DNA from: Ctenosaura bakeri
Taxonomy: Eukaryota > Chordata > Lepidosauria > Squamata > Iguanidae
DNA length: 64,000 bases
Direction: 5' to 3'
Assembly (NCBI GenBank): GCA_948474755.1
Contig: CAOLHI010000923.1
Span: 124,001 to 188,000 of the forward strand
The translations under genes were made by a program, and so were the position numbers. Numbering within the stretch: position 1 is the first letter of the stretch; each line of letters starts with the position of its first letter. The notes below the pieces were generated by a model. The model did no database searches. It was not told where the DNA came from and saw only the letters and a list, made by a program, of their open reading frames with translations. This document shows positions 57,501-64,000 of the stretch, piece after piece.

Positions 57501-60500
57501 ACCTGTACCAACTTGGGCTCCCCAAAGGCAATGGGGCCCTTTTGGGAGGAAGACAAAGAGTCTTCCCTTTCCAAGCCCAAGGAATAACTTGGGGTAATAT
57601 TGCCCAGCAGGGACAGGCAGAACCCACAAGCCAAGGACTGCAAAGCCCATAATCTTCTCTGCCAGCACTAGGGGAACTCCAATCCTCCTTTCCCAGGCAG
57701 AGTGGGTACAAAAGGCATCCCCTTCAAGTAACAGGGGAGAATGTGCCGCCCTTTGGACTATAACTCCCACCATCCTTCGATGCGGGACTGCAACTTCCAT
57801 CATCCCCCAACTTCGCCCATGCCAGCTAGGCCCGGTAGGAGCTGCAGTCCCACATTCCCCAGGTTAGAAAGGGAGCACACAAATACACACGCACACATGC
57901 ACACATCCCCATTTGGTACACAGAAGGGCACCGGGTTCAAAACCCGACATCTCCGGTTCATCTTGAGGGAACGTTAAAAAAGATTCCTATGGGGAATCCT
58001 GGAAGAATTTGCTATCAGAGCCAACTTTCCCCTCCCCAACCCAGCACTCTGGTTCACAACTCCCATCAGCCCCAAATGGCACAACCACGAGTCAGGGATG
58101 CTGGGAGGTATAGTGTCCTCCAAAGTATCTGCTCCAAAGTATGGGTAGCGATTAGAGCCAAGTCAGCGGCACAATTATGCATGGCCTCCCTGATTAGACT
58201 GACCTCTACCCTGCAATTATTGGGTGTATCTTACTAATATGCACCGCTTTGGAAATCGGGGGTCCAAGCGGTATATAAATCTTGCAGAAAACGATGCCGG
58301 GGAAGTGACCACCCCACGTTCTCAGCCTCTTCCCATACTATTTAAGCCGATTTAAATTGTTCTTTCACCTTAAACACCCTTCTCAGCTTGTTCAAATGAC
58401 TTCTTACTGTTTTATCCATCACATCTACTTCTAAATTTGGTCTTGCTGCTTTTATTATATGTTGCCCTAATATAGAGCTTGGCAAAGCCCGCTGGGGGAT
58501 TCTGGGCACTGCAGTCCAAAAGCTGCAACCTTCCCCATGACCCCGTCAGCGACTGCAAAAAAAAAAAAAAAAGGACGCTCTTTTGGGGGTAGAAAAGCCA
58601 GGAAAGAGGAAAGTCGGCTCCTCCCTGGCCCAGAACCGGGCGAGTCCCGGGCGGCCTGGCGTTCCAGATCTGCCGAGCCCCGAGGCCCCGACCTGACCCA
58701 CATCCGGCCCTTCCCGGCTCACCTGGATCCTCACGAGGAGGGCCTTGTTCAGCTTGGCGATGCTGGAGCTGCCGGCCTCTTTTTCTGCCCGCAGTTGATT
58801 ATCCAAGCTCTCCAAGTCCTGCTTCAGCCGCAAACTGTTCCAGAAGGAAGGACAAAAGTTTCAAGAAGAGGATCCTAGAGCTGGAAGAGACCCCAGTCCA
58901 GCCCCCTTCACGGCGTTCCTCTGAAACGATGTCGTACAGGAGACGGAGCAAGCTCGTTTTCTGCTGCTCCGGAGACCCGGATACAGAGCAATGGCTTCAA
59001 ACTCCGGGAAAAGAGATTCCACCTAAATGTTAATAAGATTTTCCTGACTCTAAGAGCTGCTTGACAGTCTATGTTTCTAACTTTTCCCAAGCTCTGGGGG
59101 AGCCAAGGTGAGGCAGCCTAGTAGTCAATCGTGAATTTATTTGCAAGTAAGGGTGTCTATATATCACTCTGAGCATCGTCCCATAATCTGGCACAAACCC
59201 GGGGCTTTTTGCAAAGCCAGGCACCGGCCTCCTCACATTTCGGCTTCCAGGCTCTGGGCTTCCTCTAGCGCAGCCTCATGGTGCCGGGAGATCAGCAGGC
59301 GGATCTGGGCCGCAACTTCTTGGAAGTCCTGGATGCAGGAAGAAAGGTTCTCCTGGACCTCTGCAACTGGGACAAGACAGGGGGGAGAGAGAAAGAAAGC
59401 CTTGTTGTCGGAGAAGAGTGTGGTGGAGTGGTTAGAAGCACCAGAACTTCAGGAGTGGGGGAGAGCCGGGTTCGAATCCCTCCTTCGGGAACAAAAGTTC
59501 GGAGGCAGACTGCCTACCTTACAGGGGTGTGTGCTGGTAAAAGAGACGGGGAGCCCTGGATGCACAGGCTACCCCAAGCCTCTTGTTGGAAAAAAAGGAT
59601 GGCGCAGTGGTTAGAGCACCATAGCCAGATTTGCAAGACCCAGATTCGGGTTCCAACTTGCCTGGACCTCCCGTTCTTAATGCCACCCTGGCCTACCTTG
59701 CAGGGCTGTTGGGAGGAAAGAAATGCAAAGGGGAAGAGCGCGTTGCAAAGGATGCCCTGAGCTCGTTGAAAACGAGGTGGGATATAAATTTAATGAAAAA
59801 CAGCAGCATAGGCAGAAGCGGGGACGTTTTTAACCCTCATACCTGACAGTGCAGGCGGGCAGGCCGGGGTGGCTTTCACGAAGGCCGTGCTTTCGCTCAA
59901 GAGGCCCGGAGTCCGCGAGTCTAAAAGAAAAGAGAGAGAGAAAAAATAGCTCAAAAAAGTAATATTAACACCGAACAGTGAAGCTCCGTTTGCTTTTCAA
60001 GCCTGCCTGGCTGTCTGTCCCCTTTCCTCATCCTCTGTCCAGCTGGAGGTCCTTTAGCAGCATCAGAAAAGTGCAAGCTAGTGAAAGAAGACATCATCAC
60101 CTCTGGGCACCTTAAACATTTCCCAGAAGGCTCAACATGCTTCGTGTCTGCTTCCCTGACCTGGTTCTTTCATTTCCCATTTCCATATCTCTGCCCCCGG
60201 CACCAAATATTTTAGGAAAACCTGGCCGTTCGTTCTCACAAGTTAAGGAAGCGGCTTTGCATCCGCGAAACCCCGTGCAAAAATAAAACCCAGTTAATCT
60301 TAAAAGGTGAGGCTTCATTTTGCATCTCTTTGCATTTCTTTGCAATTACAGTCAATATTTCTTTGACTGCACCTGTGACCCCAACAGTGCAAGTGACTGT
60401 TTTAAAATTAATAAGGTCATAATCTTTAGAGAGAAAAAAATTGGGGGGGGGGAAATGCCACCAATTCTAAGCATTTTTAGCCAGTTTCCAAATTTTGGGG

Positions 60501-63500
60501 AGGCTGGAAGGAGGGCAACTGGGGCAGAGAGAAGGGGAACGAAAAGGGACCCCTTTCAGGATTTTGGGGTGCAGGGAGAGCCGTGCATGGCCAAGGTGAG
60601 ACCCCCCCACCGCTAACCGGGTCCTTGAGATGGGCATTGGGATGTCCCAAATTAAACCCACCCAAGCTGGTTTCGCCCACCTTTCTCCGCCACGGCCTGC
60701 AGGACAGTCTCGACAAAGGAGGAGCCCAGGCGGCGAGGGGTGGGCCGGGCAGGGGTGCAAAAGCTGCTCCTCCGGGTTGCATCAGCCGCCTGCAAACAAA
60801 AAAGGAGGAAGATTAATAGAGGTTAAAGGAAGAAAGGAAGAAAGCAAGGGCCCCTATCCTCTTTCCAAAATGCTATGCCTTTTAGGATAAGGCAGAAGAC
60901 CCCCTTCCTATTCGGAACCTGGGCCTGATTTCATTTGCTTTCCTCTTCCCTCCGCACCGCTCTTTCCATTCATGATACGCCTTCCTGAAACTACCTTTTT
61001 CCTTCTTTTTCCAGCCTCTTACCTCGCCTCTCAGGGCCGCCTGGAGAAAGTCAGCCATTTCGAGGAACTGCGAGTGGATGGCCCTCATTTCCAGCAGCGA
61101 CTCGGAGAAGGTCTCCACGCCGGCTCCGGCGCTCCGGACCTCTGCTTTGGAGGCGGCCAAATCTGCACGGAGGACCTCTCGTTCCTCCCTAGGGCAAGGG
61201 GGAGGGAGACGGGGAAGGGAGAGGAGAATCAGATCCTAAAACCCAACACTTCTTTATTTATTTGGTTGGGAGGCGTAGAATCCCAGAGCAGAAAGACATA
61301 AAAGAACAGAAGTCAACCCAACGCCTTCCCTGCAAGGTAGGACAGGTTGCAAAGCAACCTCGGTTATCCATTTAAAGCATGCATGTATGTCACCTGTTGA
61401 CTTACGGAGACCCCATGAATTTTACAGGGTTTTCTTAGGCAAGGAATCCTCAGAGGTGGTTTCGCCGGTTCCTTCCTCTGAAACAGAGCCTGGCACCTCG
61501 GTCTCCCATCCAAGTACTAACCAGGCCTGACCCTGCTTAGCTTCCAAGCTCAAATGGGATCTGTTGCCTTTCGGGTACTTAGGCCCTCCATTTGAGGAGC
61601 ATGGGCTGCTCCTCAAACACTCTGGCAACCACACAGACTGCCAATAATGCTGAAAAATCCCAATTTTTTTAAAATTGGGGGCCCGGCAACCCCTTTAAAA
61701 GGTGGAGTCCAACTCCTGGCAGCTTCCAGGAGAGGCAAATTATTATTGTAATTGCTGTTGTGATTGATATTATTATATTAATATCAATATTTGTTAATAT
61801 TTACTTATAATATTGCTATTGTATTTATCTATCTCCTCTCTTTTTTCCCCCCAAAAAAAGTTAGAAAACCCCACAAAAGTGAATATTAAAACAGAATCGA
61901 ATATTAAAACAACATCTGAGTTAAGAATAAATACCCCTTTTCCTATGGCTAGAAAAGAAAACGGTTCAAGGGAGGCCAATCCAACCGTGCGAAGTCTGTG
62001 CCCTCAACCCCTGGGCCACCCTTGGCCCGGTCCACCCCCCAATTTCGGGATCCCCACGCCCATCACGCGGAGCCTTACTGGAGGGCCCGGTGGGCATCCT
62101 TGAGGTCCTCCAGCTGGGCGCTGCGCTCTCGCAAGATGGCCAGCGTGGATTTCAATTCCTCCTCCGTCTCCGCCAGCTGCCGGCGCGCGATCCGGTTCTC
62201 CTGCTCGATGAACTTCGGAGAGAGAAAAGAAATTTTGCACGGGAAAAATTCAGTGGGGAAACTAGATGTCTCCCCCCCCGCCCCGGAGGTCTCATTTAGG
62301 GTAGACCCTCCTGTACCTCTCGGCAGTCGGAGGCTTCGCGGGCGTCCCGCTGGGCACTGTCGCGCTCCTGCTCCACCGCCTCCTTCTCTTGGGACAGCCT
62401 GCAAAAAAGAATCCGAACTTCAGTCGCCCCCTCCACGTCCACGGGGGTTGGGGGGCCCAGGACCCCCACGAAAGGGGAAGACCCACAAATAACACCTGGG
62501 TCACCCAAGCCATATTTACCCCTTGCAAGGTGCTGTGCCGCTACGCCTACCAGCAGGGCCTGTGGTCAGGGATGATGGGAGCTGTGGTCCGGCTCCCACC
62601 AGACTGACCAACGGGGACGAACACTCAATTCCCAAAAAGTGCCCAAGGGTCACATTCCAGGGGTGGGCGGGGCCAGAGTCAAAAGGGGCGGGGCCAGAGT
62701 CAAAAGCCAAGAAGGGCCGTATCCGATATTCACGGTTCCCAACGCACGGGCTGGACCCGGAGAGCCACTCCCAACAAGCACACGGCCGGAGAAAAGCTCC
62801 CGGCTCCCTCACCGTGCCGCCTCTTCTTCCAGCTTTCGGATCGTGCCCTGCGCTTCCGCCAGCTGTTGGGAGAGGCCCTCTTCCTCCCGGCGCAGCGCCT
62901 CCCGTTCCCGCTCTGCAACGCTTGCTCTTTGGAGAACGGCCGTCAGGTCTGCGGAAGGGAAAGCGGGGTCACCCATTCCTCTCCGGCCACAAAAACGGGG
63001 ACCCTCCCGAAACACCCGGGGCAGAATTGCGGAGCGCCGATCCGAGGCGTGGACTCGGGACCAAGGAAGAAAAAAACCACACTTCCCTCCACCCAGAGGG
63101 AGGCTGAGCATCCCTCGTCCAAAAATCCAAAATGCTCCAAAATCCAACATTTCTGAAAAGTGGATCCCCATCTTCTCCTTGTAGGGACTGAGAGGAAACT
63201 ACAAAGGCTCACTTGGGACCACCGAGATGGAGAAGAACCGGCAAAAAAATAGTATATAACGTCATTATGGGTATGCCAGTATTCCAAAATCCCCTCCAAA
63301 AAATCCAAAATCATCTCCAAAAGAATCCAAAATCCGAAACCCCTCTGCCCCCAAACATTTAGGATAAGGGATGCTCCACCTGTATGAATCTTTTATTCTT
63401 TGAAGGACAGAGTTTTTGTCAACGTGCAAAGAAATCCTTGCAAAGAAATACATTCCAAGGATGTATTTAAAAGCCGCGGACCTGCAACCCCCCTGCTTTT

Positions 63501-63967
63501 AACTGCGAAGGCGCCCACGTTTCCTGGATCAGATTTTTCTGATTTTTACCAAACCCGGCGGGACGGCTCACCTTTCTCCAGGGCGGCGTTGGCCTCCGTC
63601 AGCGCGTTCGCCTGCCCCAGGGCCGCCACCACTTCCACCGTCCTCTCCTCCAGCTTCCGGCAGACCTGCAGGCGGGGAAATTGAAAAAAAGAGCATGCAA
63701 CCGAAGCCCGTCTCCGCCTGCAAAGCCCGCGGCGGCCCAAGGAGACACCCAGTCCGCACTGGACTCTTATAGCGCGATGATTCCACTTCCAGCGTCCTAC
63801 GGAATCCCGGGGGTTGCCCGAGCCCCCTCCCCAAAACCCCAGCTCCGTTTCGGAGGCCGACTCACCTCGCGGTGCTGAGCGACCTCTTCCCGAGCCGCTT
63901 CCACCTCCGCCGCCATGTTCTTGCTGGTGAGGAGGCACCGGGCGGCCATGCTTGTGAGCGTCACGTA
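54474..63967 (-). CDS. SPAG5: SPAG5 (astrin), 3' part, 15 coding exons, continues beyond right edge
   Basis: Coding exons are 63866-63967, 63572-63665, 62813-62948, 62317-62398, 62079-62212, 61023-61188, 60681-60789, 59843-59920, 59237-59360, 58723-58834, 57348-57428, 56538-56678, 55943-56017, 55069-55149 and 54474-54545. They add to 1587 nt: 528 codons plus TGA with all phases consistent. Most of the product is charged heptad-like coiled coil rich in Glu, Gln, Arg, Leu and Ala (for example EALRREEEGLSQQLAEAQ), interrupted by a Ser/Thr/Pro linker (RRSSFCTPARPTPRRLGS). Identity rests on position upstream of ALDOC on the same strand, as in human, plus the coiled-coil character; I did not recognise a unique signature. 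Astrin (1193 residues in human) acts at spindle microtubules and kinetochores, so about 55 percent of the protein would lie beyond 63967. Confidence 0.82.
55069..55149 (-). CDS. SPAG5: SPAG5 exon (2nd from 3' end)
   Basis: 81 nt, 27 codons, VRSLEAQLSQAKQALRRHEK and TEAEMKE. The donor is GTGAGC. Confidence 0.83.
55335..55660. mobile_element. Tigger-like DNA element
   Basis: ATCCAAAATCTTGGGTATCA, TTTTGGATTTCAGGATATTT and TATGTTTCACGAACACCTCA, with the end GTCGGATTAGGGACGTTCAA, follow the Tigger/MER44-like pattern as I recall it. Confidence 0.6.
55943..56017 (-). CDS. SPAG5: SPAG5 exon (3rd from 3' end)
   Basis: 75 nt, 25 codons, VGKLQELLLHKDDERAEVLT to KYLCQ. Confidence 0.83.
56150..56345. 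mobile_element. MER2-like non-autonomous DNA element
   Basis: CCTTCGTGTCCACAGATCCA and, inverted at the far end, GGGACCTGGAACG and CTAGCGGATACCAAGGGTCC. Same family as 12040-12265. Confidence 0.6.
56538..56678 (-). CDS. SPAG5: SPAG5 exon (4th from 3' end)
   Basis: 141 nt, 47 codons, TLREEVSQLKYALQKSETEA and SALWEELRGT, ending KIWLRQE. Confidence 0.85.
57348..57428 (-). CDS. SPAG5: SPAG5 exon (5th from 3' end)
   Basis: 81 nt, 27 codons, NEKELQKLMRQQDERLRTLS and SDQSREVA, in phase 0. The donor is GTAGGT. Confidence 0.83.
58723..58834 (-). CDS. SPAG5: SPAG5 exon (6th from 3' end)
   Basis: 112 nt encoding LRLKQDLESLDNQLRAEKEA and LNKALLVRIQ. Confidence 0.85.
58885..59075 (+). mobile_element. 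CR1 LINE fragment, rearranged
   Basis: AGCTGGAAGAGACCCCAGTC, TTTTCTGCTGCTCCGGAGAC, AGATTCCACCTAAATGTTAA. It lies in a SPAG5 intron. Confidence 0.75.
59237..59360 (-). CDS. SPAG5: SPAG5 exon (7th from 3' end)
   Basis: 124 nt encoding VQENLSSCIQDFQEVAAQIR and HEAALEEAQSLEAE. It leaves two bases, which the next exon completes as ATT. Confidence 0.85.
59405..59565 (+). repeat. tRNA-derived SINE
   Basis: A-box-like GTGGTGGAGTGGTTAGAAGC and B-box CCGGGTTCGAATCCC, then GCCTACCTTACAGGGGTGTG. Confidence 0.78.
59595..59815 (+). repeat. tRNA-derived SINE, second copy
   Basis: GGCGCAGTGGTTAGAGCACC, TTCGGGTTCCAAC, GGCCTACCTTGCAGGGCTGT and the end GTGGGATATAAATTTAATGA. Head-to-tail with the copy before it. 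Confidence 0.8.
59843..59920 (-). CDS. SPAG5: SPAG5 exon (8th from 3' end)
   Basis: 78 nt encoding DSRTPGLLSESTAFVKATPA and CPPALS, low-complexity linker. Its phase fits both neighbours. Confidence 0.8.
60681..60789 (-). CDS. SPAG5: SPAG5 exon (9th from 3' end), Ser/Pro linker
   Basis: 109 nt encoding AADATRRSSFCTPARPTPRR and SSFVETVLQAVAEK. TP and RRSS sites make it a plausible mitotic-kinase target region (inference). Confidence 0.83.
61023..61188 (-). CDS. SPAG5: SPAG5 exon (10th from 3' end)
   Basis: 166 nt encoding EEREVLRADLAASKAEV and ETFSESLLEMRAIHSQFLEM, ending ALRGE. Confidence 0.85.
61395..61565 (-). repeat. 5S-rRNA-derived SINE, reverse
   Basis: On the minus strand 61491-61561 gives GAAGCTAAGCAGGGTCAGGC and TTAGTACTTGGATGGGAGAC. 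The body follows with AACCACCTCTGAGGATTCCT and the AAAACCCTGTAAAATTCATG block. Confidence 0.82.
62079..62212 (-). CDS. SPAG5: SPAG5 exon (11th from 3' end)
   Basis: 134 nt encoding FIEQENRIARRQLAETEEEL and AQLEDLKDAHRAL, with heptad leucines. The donor is GTAAGG. Confidence 0.85.
62317..62398 (-). CDS. SPAG5: SPAG5 exon (12th from 3' end)
   Basis: 82 nt encoding LSQEKEAVEQERDSAQRDAR and EASDCRE. It completes an Arg codon split from the preceding exon. Confidence 0.83.
62813..62948 (-). CDS. SPAG5: SPAG5 exon (13th from 3' end)
   Basis: 136 nt encoding DLTAVLQRASVAERERE and GLSQQLAEAQGTIRKLEEEA, a strong coiled-coil stretch. Confidence 0.85.
63105..63385. mobile_element. Tigger-like DNA element
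   Basis: GAGCATCCCTCGTCCAAAAA at one end and ACATTTAGGATAAGGGATGC with TCCACCTG at the other, inverted, with AAATCCAAAATC filler between. Confidence 0.65.
63572..63665 (-). CDS. SPAG5: SPAG5 exon (14th from 3' end)
   Basis: 94 nt encoding VCRKLEERTVEVVAALGQAN and ALTEANAALEK. It leaves one base for the next exon. Confidence 0.82.
63748..63835 (+). mobile_element. Half copy of the foldback family
   Basis: GTCCGCACTGGACTCTTATA and GCGCGATGATTCCACTTCCA match one arm. The element is truncated and lies in a SPAG5 intron. Confidence 0.72.
63866..63967 (-). CDS. SPAG5: SPAG5 exon (15th from 3' end)
   Basis: 102 nt in phase 0 encoding YVTLTSMAARCLLTSKNMAA and a Glu-rich tail. The acceptor is TCTTGGCAG and the donor is GTGAGT. 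Confidence 0.8.
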
Positions 63968-64000
63968 CTGCCAAGAAAGGCCAAAGTCAGGATGGGGCCG

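Overview
The window is a vertebrate nuclear locus with four multi-exon genes, all on the minus strand. From right to left (the direction of transcription) they are the 3' part of SPAG5, then ALDOC, PIGS and UNC119. This is the same order and orientation as the human 17q11.2 block UNC119-PIGS-ALDOC-SPAG5. The host is most likely a squamate reptile. It carries many CR1 LINE 3' ends, tRNA-derived SINEs, two 5S-rRNA-derived SINEs and several foldback DNA elements, in a GC-rich, minisatellite-rich background like that of reptile microchromosomes. The species cannot be named from the sequence alone.

Layout. 1-8790: flank downstream of UNC119, with only repeats and a weak candidate 3'UTR end of a plus-strand neighbour. 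8791-22936: UNC119, five coding exons with a 10.9 kb first intron. That intron holds a CpG-rich block with RFX-like X-boxes and a 146-bp minisatellite. 22937-26007: UNC119 promoter, a 140-bp-class tandem repeat and the PIGS 3'UTR. 26008-35371: PIGS, twelve coding exons with a one-base frame break in the last one. 35372-37160: PIGS promoter side and repeats. 37160-50105: ALDOC, with eight coding exons at 38562-44376 and a probable non-coding first exon near 50012. 50106-54473: repeats. 54474-63967: the last fifteen coding exons of SPAG5, running off the right edge.

Exon boundaries were read from GT-AG sites and checked by phase. ALDOC closes to 364 codons plus stop, UNC119 to 229 plus stop, and the SPAG5 part to 528 codons plus stop with no phase conflict. 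PIGS closes to 558 codons only if one base is missing from the last exon. The four genes do not form one pathway: UNC119 is a lipid-binding ciliary cargo chaperone, PIGS a subunit of the ER GPI transamidase, ALDOC the brain-type glycolytic aldolase, and SPAG5 (astrin) a spindle and kinetochore coiled-coil protein. No bacterial-type system, CRISPR array or viral gene is present. The unusual content is regulatory and repetitive: X-boxes in the ciliary gene, inverted CR1 copies around UNC119 exons 2-3, a CR1 placed against a splice acceptor, a long hairpin in the PIGS 3'UTR, and a foldback family with one CR1-carrying member.
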